Assembly (NCBI GenBank): GCA_902565895.1
Contig: CACFGV010000003.1
Coordinates: 32,734 to 96,733 of the forward strand
Reading direction: 5' to 3'
Source: K189A clade bacterium
GTDB taxonomy: Bacteria > Pseudomonadota > Gammaproteobacteria > Pseudomonadales > Azotimanducaceae
Length of the DNA: 64,000 nucleotides
In this document: piece by piece, positions 28,081-36,484 of the stretch
How the letters are laid out: each line of letters starts with the position of its first letter
How positions within the stretch are numbered: the stretch's first letter is position 1
Translations under genes and position numbers: made by a program
Notes under the pieces: generated by a model
The model's input: the letters and a program-made list of their open reading frames with translations, nothing else
Told to the model about the DNA's origin: nothing
Database searches by the model: none

Positions 28081-28830
28081 AGGTCGGCAGAAAGGTTAAC
28101 GCAGTAGGGCGCAAATGTTGTCATCGCTGATGCTTATTCAGTAGTTTTACAAGCAGAGACATCGGTGTTGGATCAAAGTGAGACTGCACGCCGCGGGCTA
28201 GAAACCAGAAAGGTGAATTTGGCACCGGTCTGCCAGTGCTGAAGGTAAGTTTTTCCACCATTTGGCGATATCGCAGGCCTAACGGACAACGACTTTATGA
28301 GCGCTGGTAGGGGTACGTTCGACAACCTGGATGCTTTGTGAAGAGTTGTGGTGGTTATTCACGGCGCAAGCGTTCGTCCCGGCGCTCATCAAACAAGACA
28401 AACCCGCCATGGTGATTAATACCGGATCCACACAAGGCATTACGAATCCACCAGAAAGTCCGGCCTACAACCTCACCAAGGCTGGTGTCCGACCGATAAC
28501 AGAATCTTTGGGCCGTGAACAGCGAGAGTTGAATGATTGTCCAGTCAGCACCCGCTTAATTATTCCTGGATTCACATGCACTGGAATGATTAGGCGGGTT
28601 GTACCGGAACCCCCCCAACCGCGTGGACACCTAATCAAGTCGTTGACCACATGATAGAGGCTTTGTCGCGAGGGGACGTTTACATTCTCTGCCCCAATAA
28701 CGACGTGACCACAGAAATGGACCACAGACGCATTCAATGGAATGTGGGAGACATTGTGGAAAATAGGCCAGCATTGTCCCGGTGGCATATCGATTACGCA
28801 GGTGAATACCAACAGTTCATCGATCTATGA
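28081..28830 (+). pseudogene. Short-chain dehydrogenase/reductase pseudogene
   Basis: Pieces of one SDR protein can be read in order in two frames. Frame 1 gives AERLTQ-stop-GANVVIAD from 28087 and, after further stops, FGDIAGLTDNDFMSAGRGTF and DNLDA near 28258-28320. Frame 2 (28331-28615) gives TAQAFVPALI, INTGSTQGITNPPESPAYNL, TKAGVR with the SDR YxxxK site (Y-N-L-T-K) and IPGFTCTGMIRR. Frame 1 returns at 28621 with WTPNQVVDHMIEALSRGD and RPALSRWHIDYAGEYQQF, ending TGA at 28830. At least three in-frame stops and two frame changes are present, and the N-terminal TGxxxGIG segment is lost. Confidence 0.85.
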
Positions 28831-29061
28831 ATGGACCTCAGCAAAAGAGAGGTATGCGTGTGCGAACGGGCTGATTCGCAGAGGTTAAACAAGCTTGCCT
28901 GTGCTTCGTAACCTGCACGTGACTAATGGTAAATGGGACATGGAGGCCGAAGCTTGTACCACTAGTCTCGAGGCTCTGCTCCCAGTGAAGAAAAAAATCT
29001 AAATGATTGGAGAGGTAGCAAGCAGCGAAACTGGCTTGCTACTCGCGTTGGTTTTAGCTCT
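28831..29061. other. Spacer without recognised feature
   Basis: About 230 bases between the SDR pseudogene and the DUF1566 lipoprotein gene. I see no conserved reading frame, clear hairpin or repeat here. It may be decayed sequence belonging to the same degenerate block. Confidence 0.4.
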
Positions 29062-29616
29062 TTATTCGACGTTGGCGACCAGCAGGGTGGGGTTCGTAGA
29101 TGATGGGCTGATTTGGCAGAACTGCACACCATCCCGCAGCCGCGTACCGCAGGCGAAATCTTCATTCCTGCCGTCAGAGCTAGACCAATAAAATGTGTTG
29201 GACTTGGCGTCCGGGAAGGCTACAACATCGATTTTAGGGCTGTGGCAGGGAACTGCTGTGAGTGTTGTGTATTCCTCCTGAGTGGGTATCCGCCAGTCTA
29301 AATCTGGCGCCTGTGGTGAAGAAACCACGGGCAGATTTTGTAGGGCGGTGTTCGTTGCATCGAAGCTAAGATTCAACGGGTCGTCTTTGCATTTGCCGTC
29401 TACATAACGTTGGCCAGCATTGCACCGGTACCAATAGAGGTTGGAGGTGGTGTCGTGAACGATGCCATTGCTCAACGTCTTTAGACTAGACGGTGTTGTT
29501 TTGAAGTATTCGGTGCAGGTGATATCAAGGCTGCCGTCGCCGCATGCCGCGCAGAGCCAGGTAGTGGTTAAGATCAAGAAAGTAGCTCGTAGTTTTCCTT
29601 TGACTACATTAAACAT
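29062..29616 (-). CDS. Lipoprotein with DUF1566 (Lcl C-terminal-like) domain
   Basis: The 184-aa product has a lipoprotein signal with lipobox LCAAC (residues about 21-25), so the mature protein is a membrane-anchored lipoprotein. The rest resembles DUF1566: YWYRCNAGQRYVDGKC, a WRIPTQEEYTTL motif and TFYWSSSDGRNEDFACGTRL, with six or more cysteines outside the lipobox that could form disulphides. The function of the domain is unknown; related domains occur in surface proteins. No gene partner is obvious; it is an isolated gene in the decayed accessory block. Confidence 0.75.
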   Translation of the reverse strand: MFNVVKGKLRATFLILTTTWLCAACGDGSLDITCTEYFKTTPSSLKTLSNGIVHDTTSNLYWYRCNAGQRYVDGKCKDDPLNLSFDATNTALQNLPVVSSPQAPDLDWRIPTQEEYTTLTAVPCHSPKIDVVAFPDAKSNTFYWSSSDGRNEDFACGTRLRDGVQFCQISPSSTNPTLLVANVE

Positions 29617-30107
29617 GGGATAACTCCTTCCGCATCACTTTCACATTGTCTCGGCTGATAACGCCTATTTGGGCGAAAAGCTGGTTGCGGAGACGCCAAA
29701 AGCGCGGCGGTGTCACAAAAATATTGTCAACTTTCGGTTGACATTTTAACTAAAATTTTTTCGTCTAGAAAGTGCATCATTTTGGTGAGCTGACGCCCTT
29801 AAATGGGGCGTATTTTGACACTAATTGGACGCAGTCGATGCGATCTGCGAATAGCAACGCAATGTTATGTGATGAACGATGTAGCAGAAGCGTCCGTCTT
29901 TGCTGGTGTTAGGCATTGCGAGCGCGGGTCTTTGTGAAGGTGGCTCAGCACCCGCAGGGGGCGGGCGATCAGTTCCTTAGCTGTCCAATTCCTCACAGGC
30001 ACCCATCGCAGAGTAAGTCACGTGCCCATAACTGGCACAACGAACGGGCAAGGCTATAACGCTGTAACTTGCGGTTGGGCCCCGGGAGGAGTGGGTATGA
30101 TTGCGAC
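29617..30107. other. Intergenic region with one perfect inverted repeat
   Basis: About 490 bases between the DUF1566 lipoprotein and the monooxygenase gene. Apart from the inverted repeat at 29724-29742 I see no gene, tRNA or terminator. The AT-rich stretch at 29740-29770 probably carries the promoter of the lipoprotein gene. Confidence 0.4.
29724..29742. promoter_or_regulatory. Perfect inverted repeat, candidate operator
   Basis: TGTCAAC-TTTCG-GTTGACA has 7-bp perfect arms and a 5-base spacer, 108 bases upstream of the DUF1566 lipoprotein start. The right arm contains TTGACA and the left arm its complement, so the site could overlap -35 elements on either strand. No matching -10 was found at good spacing. 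Operator function is inferred only from symmetry. Confidence 0.35.
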
Positions 30108-31613
30108 CTATGCCGCAGCTTGCTCTGCTTTCTGAGGTTCCGCCTCAATTGTTTCTAATGGCAATGCGCCAAACAACAGTGCGCCGTCCTCAAGAGGTGC
30201 CTTGCGGATGATCTTTTTGTCCAGCGCGTAGTTCTGCGTGTTGCGCCAGGGATCCTTGCTACCCTGTTTTGGCATCAAATCCATGGTTCGCTGCATATAC
30301 CCTGCGGAAAAGTCCTGAATCCATGGACCTAAACTCATATCTGCATCTTCGGCTCGCAATCGGGGCGTGCATTGGTTAACGCCCAGACGATCCATGTGAT
30401 TGAGCACACGGCAAGCGTACTCTGCGGTCAGGTCCGCGCGCAGGGTCCACGAAGCGTTGATGTAGCCAAAAGTTTGAATGAGATTGGGGATCTCCGCGTA
30501 CATCATGCCCTTATAGGTAACGGTGTTCGCAAAATTGACAGCGCAACCGTCGATAAAAAATTCTGTGCCTCCCATAACTTGCATGTTCAGCCCAGTCGCC
30601 GTGACGATGATGTCCGCTGTCAGCTCTTCGCCTGATTTAAGTTTGATACCGGTAGCAGTGAATTCGTCGATGCTGTCGGTAACAATTTCAGTCTTACCGT
30701 TCTTGATTGAAGCAAAGAGATCGCCATTTGGAATTAGGCACAAGCGTTGGTCCCATGGGTTGTACTTGGGAGTGAAGTGTTTGTCGACGTCGTAGTCTGG
30801 CCCAAGAGCCTCGCGCACCAGGCCGATCAACCCCTTTTTCATTTTTAGGGGCTGCTTGCGCATACGTTGATACATGAAATGTTGAAGTTGAGTGTTTTTG
30901 AAGCGAGTCAATGCGTAGGCGATGGAGTCGGGCAGCAGTTTACGCAGAGTATTGGCGATTTTGTCTTGATCTGGACGTGACACCACGTAAGTCGGCGAGC
31001 GCTGTAGCATGGTTACGCTTTCGGCTTCATCGGCCATGGCCGGAACCAGCGTCATGGCGGTAGCACCACTGCCGATTACCACAACTTTTTTGCCCTTATA
31101 GTCTAGATCTTTGGGCCAGTGCTGGGGGTGGATTACGGTGCCTTGGAAGTTTTCTTGGCCCTGGAAGTCGGGCGTATATGGAGTGTCGTAGTTGTAATAA
31201 CCGCTGCACATCATCAAGAAGTTGCAGCAAAATTGTTCGGTTTTACCGCCGTGATCGGTGGTTACTGTCCAGGTTGATGAATCGCTCGACCATTCTGCGC
31301 TGCGCACTTTGTGTTCGTGTTGAATGTGGTTGGCGAGGCCGCGTTCAGCGATGGTTTCTTGTAGGTAACTCTTGATAGAGGGGCCATCGGCAATAGACTT
31401 TGCAGCGGTCCAAGGTTTGAAGTTAAAACCGAGGGTATGCATGTCGCTGTCCGAGCGGATGCCGGGGTATCGAAACAAATCCCAAGTACCGCCAATTTGC
31501 TTGCGTGATTCTAGGATGGTGAAGGTTTTATCTGGGCAGCTCTGCTGAAGATGACACGCGGCGCCGATGCCAGAAATGCCAGCGCCAACTATTACTACGT
31601 CAAAGTTTTGCAT
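30108..31613 (-). CDS. Flavin-containing Baeyer-Villiger-type monooxygenase
   Basis: The 501-aa protein is a class B flavoprotein monooxygenase that uses FAD, NADPH and O2. It has an N-terminal FAD Rossmann motif (VVIVGAGISGIGAACHL), the BVMO fingerprint FQGTVIHPQHWP at residues 156-167 (FxGxxxHxxxWP) and a second Rossmann motif KVVVIGSGATAMTLVPA. I start at ATG 31613 because it directly precedes the FAD fold; an upstream start at 31658 would add 15 residues. Substrate (ketone, steroid or sulfide) cannot be inferred. It stands alone, divergent from nothing obvious; expression signals were not recognised. Confidence 0.9.
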   Translation of the reverse strand: MQNFDVVIVGAGISGIGAACHLQQSCPDKTFTILESRKQIGGTWDLFRYPGIRSDSDMHTLGFNFKPWTAAKSIADGPSIKSYLQETIAERGLANHIQHEHKVRSAEWSSDSSTWTVTTDHGGKTEQFCCNFLMMCSGYYNYDTPYTPDFQGQENFQGTVIHPQHWPKDLDYKGKKVVVIGSGATAMTLVPAMADEAESVTMLQRSPTYVVSRPDQDKIANTLRKLLPDSIAYALTRFKNTQLQHFMYQRMRKQPLKMKKGLIGLVREALGPDYDVDKHFTPKYNPWDQRLCLIPNGDLFASIKNGKTEIVTDSIDEFTATGIKLKSGEELTADIIVTATGLNMQVMGGTEFFIDGCAVNFANTVTYKGMMYAEIPNLIQTFGYINASWTLRADLTAEYACRVLNHMDRLGVNQCTPRLRAEDADMSLGPWIQDFSAGYMQRTMDLMPKQGSKDPWRNTQNYALDKKIIRKAPLEDGALLFGALPLETIEAEPQKAEQAAA

Positions 31614-31723
31614 GATGTATCCACCGTCGGTTGTTCTATTGGTGCTGATGCGAGCCAACTAAGGGTCGTCAAAGCACCGAAGCATAATAATCCCAAGCGC
31701 CACCCTGAGTAAAAGGGCTCGAA

Positions 31724-32164
31724 CTAACTGAGTTTTTTAACGCGTATGGATAAGCTAGTGCTCGATATCATAAAGGTGCTGCCCATAAATCCGGGCTTTA
31801 AGTCCACAACATCGCCGGGGCTCAATGTATTTGGCTGGTGATTCGTCTGCATCCACGTTTCGCCATTGGAAAGCACATACAGCGTTTTATTCGGTGGAAT
31901 TCGATGCACCTTTATAAGGGCAATTGCTGTGTTGGTATTGGTGCTTTGCTGTGAAACGGGTGGACGGCGGGTGGTTGGCGTTGCCATTGATTCGAATTGC
32001 TTCGGTGCCGGCGTGCCAGTCTCCATAGGCTCTTGAAACAAGGCGTCATAGCAATTCAAGCGCGCTCTGTCATTAGTTAGGGTGGCACACTCGCTCGCTC
32101 TGTCGGTCGCCATGCTATTGCTGCTGAACATCAGCAAGAGGATGAAGAGATATAATTTGTTCAT
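31724..32164 (-). CDS. Small exported protein of unknown function
   Basis: From ATG 32164 the product is 146 aa with a clear signal peptide (residues 1-19, MNKLYLFILLLMFSSNSMA) and then RASECATLTNDRARLNCYDALF. An ECA-x-RLxCYDxLF opening of this kind occurs in a class of small periplasmic proteins, including some type VI secretion accessory proteins, but no T6SS gene is near. The second half forms a beta-rich region after a low-complexity linker. Role unknown. Confidence 0.6.
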   Translation of the reverse strand: MNKLYLFILLLMFSSNSMATDRASECATLTNDRARLNCYDALFQEPMETGTPAPKQFESMATPTTRRPPVSQQSTNTNTAIALIKVHRIPPNKTLYVLSNGETWMQTNHQPNTLSPGDVVDLKPGFMGSTFMISSTSLSIRVKKLS

Positions 32165-32315
32165 GTTGCCGCGTCCCTGGTTGCATAGGCGCAATAAAGC
32201 ATACTGTGGGCGATGCCGCTACCATAGACTATCTGTTGGAACCCAGTCAGTGTTTTGGGGCATGAAGTCTAAGGTTGCAAAGGCTAAAATCTGGGCTTGT
32301 CGCGAGGGGGAGGTT

Positions 32316-33854
32316 ATGACGACAACGACAGCAAAGAAACATCGATACCTATCGCAGTTTGCGCTGCTATTTCTTGCCGCAATGATCGGCGTAAGCACAC
32401 ACGCCGAGCCCAAGGTAAAAACCACCGAAGGATGGATTCAAGGGCTCGTTGCCAACGATATGGCGCAGTTCCTCGGTATTCCCTATGCCCAAGCGCCGGT
32501 TGGGGATTTGCGCTGGCAGCCGCCGCGCCCAGCAAAAAAACGCAGTGGCGTGCTGCAAACCCAAACATTTGGTCCGCGTTGCGTGCAGAGAACCGCCGGC
32601 GATAATCCGCCAGTGGCGAGCGAAGATTGTCTAACCCTGAATATTTGGTCGCCCGACGTCAGCGCAAAAAAGCAGCCTGTCATGTTCTATGTGCACGGTG
32701 GCGGCTTCCGCAGTGGTTCTGGTGAGGTGCCTGGTGAAGTGCTGGCCAAACATGGCGTTGTTGTTGTGTCCCTTAACTATCGGCTGGGGCCTATTGGGTT
32801 TTTTGCTCACCCGGCTTTGGACAGCAAAGCAGCCAGTTTTGGTTTGTTAGACATAGTCGAGGCTTTGCGCTGGGTGCAGAACAATATTCGGTCTTTTGGT
32901 GGTGATCCGGACAACGTCACCATCTTTGGGGTCTCGGCAGGTGGTATGGCGGTTAATACGCTCATGGTCAGCCCGACCGCTCAAGGGCTGTTTCATAAAG
33001 CCATCGCGCAGAGCGGCTATGGCACTTGGGCATTGCCGCGTTCAGGCAATGCTCAGGGCACGGCACCGCTTGGAATGGACCTACGGCCTTCGCCCAGCGC
33101 CGAACAGTTGTCGGCGGCGATTGTGCAAAAGGTCAATCCACAGGCGCAAACTAAAGCGCAGTTACTCGCATTAGACGGCGCAGAGCTGATGCAAGCCCTG
33201 GCTGGTTTTCAGTTGCCCATTGTCGACGGCGTAGTACTTACCGGCGAACCCGCGGCACTTGCATTGCAAGGGGCGCAATATGATGTGCCCTTTATGATGG
33301 GTGGCTGTAGTTTTGAGGGCAGTGTGCAACCTGCGTCCGGCATCAGCTTGACAATGTTTGAGGACTTTCACCGAGACCGTCTAGCTGAAGCAGAAAAACT
33401 ATACGCTGACGAGTTCGCTATTAACCGCGAGTTTGGTTTAAAGCAGATGTTTGGCGACAACCGCTATGTTCTGGCAGCGCGCACAATGATCCGCAGTATG
33501 TCAACGAAACGTTCTCCAGCACGGCTTTATTATGTGGACTTCATCCCTGACAGCCTGTCTAAGGATTGGTCTGGTACACCTCACGGAGCCGATGGCTACT
33601 TTTTGTGGCGGGGTGAAACTACAGCAGATGAACAGATAGCGGATTTGTCTAGGCGGCTACAAGCCTATTGGGTGAACTTTGCGCGCACTGGAGACCCAAA
33701 TGGTAAAGGGCTGACGAATTGGCCCGAATACGATGAGACACAGGACCAATGGCTGGTATTCGGCTTAACAGACACGGTAGAGCAGCGTGTAGCCAAAGAA
33801 CGTTTGGACTACTTAGAAGCTCATTTTATGCAACGAATCGGCGCTGTGCAGTGA
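32316..33854 (+). CDS. Exported type-B carboxylesterase
   Basis: The 512-aa alpha/beta-hydrolase hydrolyses carboxylic esters; substrate unknown. A signal peptide spans residues 1-30 (ending VSTHA). The type-B landmarks are GIPYAQAPVGDLRWQPP, EDCLTLNIW, VHGGGF and the nucleophile region FGVSAGGMA with Ser207; the usual GESAGG glutamate is valine here. The histidine lies in TPHGADGYF. I start at ATG 32316, preceded by GAGGGGGAGG; longer frames to 32082 run through the neighbouring minus-strand gene. It ends 36 bases from the convergent AtuA-like gene. Confidence 0.88.
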   Translation: MTTTTAKKHRYLSQFALLFLAAMIGVSTHAEPKVKTTEGWIQGLVANDMAQFLGIPYAQAPVGDLRWQPPRPAKKRSGVLQTQTFGPRCVQRTAGDNPPVASEDCLTLNIWSPDVSAKKQPVMFYVHGGGFRSGSGEVPGEVLAKHGVVVVSLNYRLGPIGFFAHPALDSKAASFGLLDIVEALRWVQNNIRSFGGDPDNVTIFGVSAGGMAVNTLMVSPTAQGLFHKAIAQSGYGTWALPRSGNAQGTAPLGMDLRPSPSAEQLSAAIVQKVNPQAQTKAQLLALDGAELMQALAGFQLPIVDGVVLTGEPAALALQGAQYDVPFMMGGCSFEGSVQPASGISLTMFEDFHRDRLAEAEKLYADEFAINREFGLKQMFGDNRYVLAARTMIRSMSTKRSPARLYYVDFIPDSLSKDWSGTPHGADGYFLWRGETTADEQIADLSRRLQAYWVNFARTGDPNGKGLTNWPEYDETQDQWLVFGLTDTVEQRVAKERLDYLEAHFMQRIGAVQ

Positions 33855-33890
33855 GCGCCGATCCAGCTAAGCCTACTATTGGGTAAAACC

Positions 33891-35666
33891 TTAGGCGATA
33901 TCTTTTGCCAGTACTTCGGGTACTTCGATGTACTTGGCGCGTAGATATTCGCCAAGGGACTTCGCTTGTTTGTCTATTCGGTGATTGGATGCGGCGCCGG
34001 TGCCAAGCACGCCTTTTATATAGAAGTTCATGGCCAATAAGTTTGGCATGTCATAACGCTCTACATCATAAGCCCCAAAGTCGGGCACCAATCGTTTGAA
34101 TTCTTCGACTGTCAGATACTCATACAAAAAGCTGTACGCCTCGTCATTGAGCGCCCATACCCCAACATTGGCGTTGCCGCCTTTGTCACCGGAGCGGGTG
34201 CCGAAAAGGCGCCCGAATGGGATTCGTTTGGTCGGACCGGTTGGTGCGGGAGCAATGTTTGCCGGCATTTGCTGATAGTAAATGTCCTCAAGCCCAAGGC
34301 GTTGAGTGGGTAAGACCTCAATCGATTGACCACCAACGTGCACGCGTTCTGTAATCTTTTGACTGTCGACCAGAGCCGGCCAGTGGTAAATGGCGGGACC
34401 GCCGTTGAAGCCCGCGGCGCCGCGGCCGGTATTTCCCGGAATACCAGCAAGTCCTAGCTCGGTTACCTTGGCGGCGAACAAACGCCCAAACAAACTGGGA
34501 TCATGGTGGGTAATGGTCACCCGCAGTGCCGCATGGGCCACTTCGTTGCTTTCAGGGTCTTCGTGGTCGCTGCGAATCAACTGCACGTCAACATCATCGA
34601 ATTGCTCTCGACCACCTAGATTATGAAAAACGGCGTCAAGGTAGCGCTCGGCCTTTTGCTCGATATCTAAGCCAGTGAGCAAGGTCTCCATAGACTGCTT
34701 ATACGGGCCGCGCGTGTTGAAACACACTTTGTGGGTGGATGGTGGCGTACTGCCGCGGCAACCGCTGACATAGACTCGATCCTCGCCCGCCTGCTCAATA
34801 TTCATGGTGTCGAAGTGCGCGATCACATCCGGGTTGTAGTAAGCCGGGGTAGAGATTTCGTAAAGTAACTGGGCTTTGACAGTGCCCACAGAAACCAAAC
34901 CACCGGTGCCTGGATGCTTTGTGATGGTGAAATTGCCGTTGGCCTCGATTTCTGCAATGGGGTAACCAACGTCGCGGAAACTCGGCACTTCTTCAAAAAA
35001 CGCATAGTTGCCACCACAGCATTGGGCTCCGCACTCAATGATGTGGCCAGCCGCCAATGCGCCGGCCAGGGCATCGTAGTCGTTGCGTTGCCAATTGAAT
35101 TTCCAAGCTGCGGGTCCAATCACCACGGCAGCGTCGGTTACTCGGGGGCAGATAACGATGTCAGCACCTTGATCCAGAGCCTCTTTTATACCCCAGCCTC
35201 CTAAGTAAGCATTCGCTGTTAAAGCGTGTTGGGGGCTGTCTTTTAGATCCACCTGGGTGTCTAAGTTGGTGAACTTCTCGCCGTCCGCTTGCAGCGCATC
35301 CAATTCGGGTAGGAGGTTGTCGCCGTCGATGTACGCCACTTTGGAATCAACGCCGAGTTCAGTGAGAATTTTCTCGACCTCGTCGGCCATGCCCTTGGGG
35401 TTTAATCCCCCGGCGTTGGTGACAATCTTAATGTCACGCGCTTTGCAATCAGCAGCAACTTCTTTGAGCTGTTTTAAAAATGTACCGACATAGCCCACAT
35501 CTTCGCCGCGGGTTTGTTGTTGGTTATAAAGAATCGACATGGTCAACTCAGCGAGATAGTCGCCAGTGAGTACATCAATAGGACCGCCATCGAGCATCTC
35601 TCGTGCTGCGGCTAGGCGGTCGCCGTAAAATCCGCTGCAGTTTCCGATTCGTATTACGTCTGTCAT
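33891..35666 (-). CDS. AtuA-like acyclic terpene utilisation protein (DUF1446 plus C-terminal ferredoxin-fold domain)
   Basis: The 591-aa protein is a full-length AtuA/DUF1446 homologue: IRIGNCSGFYGDRLAAAREML, PIDVLTGDYLAELTM, KIVTNAGGLNP, ADIVICPRVTDAAVVIGPAAW, the CCGGNY segment, and an AtuA-like C-terminal domain from about residue 490 (RLFGTRSGDKGGNANVGVW). AtuA is needed for citronellol/geraniol catabolism in Pseudomonas but its reaction is not established. It is the last gene of the operon carboxylase-beta, carboxylase-alpha, hydratase, AtuA, which mirrors the core of atu clusters. Confidence 0.85.
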   Translation of the reverse strand: MTDVIRIGNCSGFYGDRLAAAREMLDGGPIDVLTGDYLAELTMSILYNQQQTRGEDVGYVGTFLKQLKEVAADCKARDIKIVTNAGGLNPKGMADEVEKILTELGVDSKVAYIDGDNLLPELDALQADGEKFTNLDTQVDLKDSPQHALTANAYLGGWGIKEALDQGADIVICPRVTDAAVVIGPAAWKFNWQRNDYDALAGALAAGHIIECGAQCCGGNYAFFEEVPSFRDVGYPIAEIEANGNFTITKHPGTGGLVSVGTVKAQLLYEISTPAYYNPDVIAHFDTMNIEQAGEDRVYVSGCRGSTPPSTHKVCFNTRGPYKQSMETLLTGLDIEQKAERYLDAVFHNLGGREQFDDVDVQLIRSDHEDPESNEVAHAALRVTITHHDPSLFGRLFAAKVTELGLAGIPGNTGRGAAGFNGGPAIYHWPALVDSQKITERVHVGGQSIEVLPTQRLGLEDIYYQQMPANIAPAPTGPTKRIPFGRLFGTRSGDKGGNANVGVWALNDEAYSFLYEYLTVEEFKRLVPDFGAYDVERYDMPNLLAMNFYIKGVLGTGAASNHRIDKQAKSLGEYLRAKYIEVPEVLAKDIA

Positions 35667-35696
35667 GGTTCCCTCCCCTTCAGTGTCGGACTCGCG

Positions 35697-36473
35697 CTAC
35701 TCCTGAACCCAAGATGGCTTACGTTTTTCGCGGAACGACGCCATGCCCTCGGCACCCTCGTCCGAGCGGAACATGCGCGCGCTCCATTCTGCGGTTTCTT
35801 TGAAACCATCAGCTAAAGACAATTGCGGTACACGACGCACCAGTTTTTTACATTCTTGAACAGCGATTGGTCCGCCCAAGTTGATCATGTCGATCTCCTC
35901 TTGGACTGCCGAATGCAGCTCGTCCTCTTCCACTGCCCGGTGCGCCAACCCCATGGCAACAGCCTGATCGCCATCAAAGCGTTCGCCGGTCAAAAATACT
36001 TTCATGCCGTGATGTGTGCCTAATTTGGGTAAACACACCACTGAAATAATGGCCGGGATCACGCCAATACGAACTTCGCTAAAACTGAACTGCACATCCC
36101 TGCGGCTAATGACGATGTCCGAGGCGCCGACCAAACCCAAACCGCCCGCGAATGCCGCGCCATTGATCGCGGCAATGACCGGCTTAGGGCTGTCCATGAT
36201 AGCTGTCAGCACATCGGCATAAGGGACCGCGCGATCGGCGCCTTCTGAAAGGTGTCCAGGTGGGCTCTTCAGATCAGCACCTGCACAGAAAGCCGGGCCA
36301 TTACCGGTAATGACGATGCTGCGTACCGCATCGTCGGCGTTTGCGGCCATGATGTGATCGTAGAGTTCGGTCACCAATATTGACGACAACGCGTTGCGAT
36401 TCTCTGGGCGGTTCAGAGTGATCCAGGCGGCGCCTTGCTTAATCTCGTAAAGAGTTGCTTCGGTAGTAGCCAT
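35697..36473 (-). CDS. Enoyl-CoA hydratase/isomerase family protein
   Basis: A 258-aa crotonase-fold enzyme expected to hydrate the carboxylated enoyl-CoA produced by the adjacent carboxylase. Motifs: ITLNRPENRNALS, the oxyanion-hole regions ITGNGPAFCAGADLK and INGAAFAGGLGLVGASDIVIS, and a C-terminal SFREKRKPSW tail typical of hydratases. It lies between the biotin carboxylase gene (11 bases upstream) and the AtuA-like gene (30 bases downstream), the position of AtuE or LiuC-type hydratases. Exact substrate unknown. Confidence 0.88.
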   Translation of the reverse strand: MATTEATLYEIKQGAAWITLNRPENRNALSSILVTELYDHIMAANADDAVRSIVITGNGPAFCAGADLKSPPGHLSEGADRAVPYADVLTAIMDSPKPVIAAINGAAFAGGLGLVGASDIVISRRDVQFSFSEVRIGVIPAIISVVCLPKLGTHHGMKVFLTGERFDGDQAVAMGLAHRAVEEDELHSAVQEEIDMINLGGPIAVQECKKLVRRVPQLSLADGFKETAEWSARMFRSDEGAEGMASFREKRKPSWVQE

Positions 36474-36484
36474 AAGTTTGTTCC

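Noticed and set aside
28831..29061. A gene between the SDR pseudogene and the DUF1566 lipoprotein
   Set aside because: Short frames on both strands lack start signals and recognisable residues.
32082..32315. N-terminal extension of the carboxylesterase
   Set aside because: Runs through the minus-strand small exported protein; the ATG at 32316 has a strong GA-rich ribosome-binding site directly before a signal peptide.
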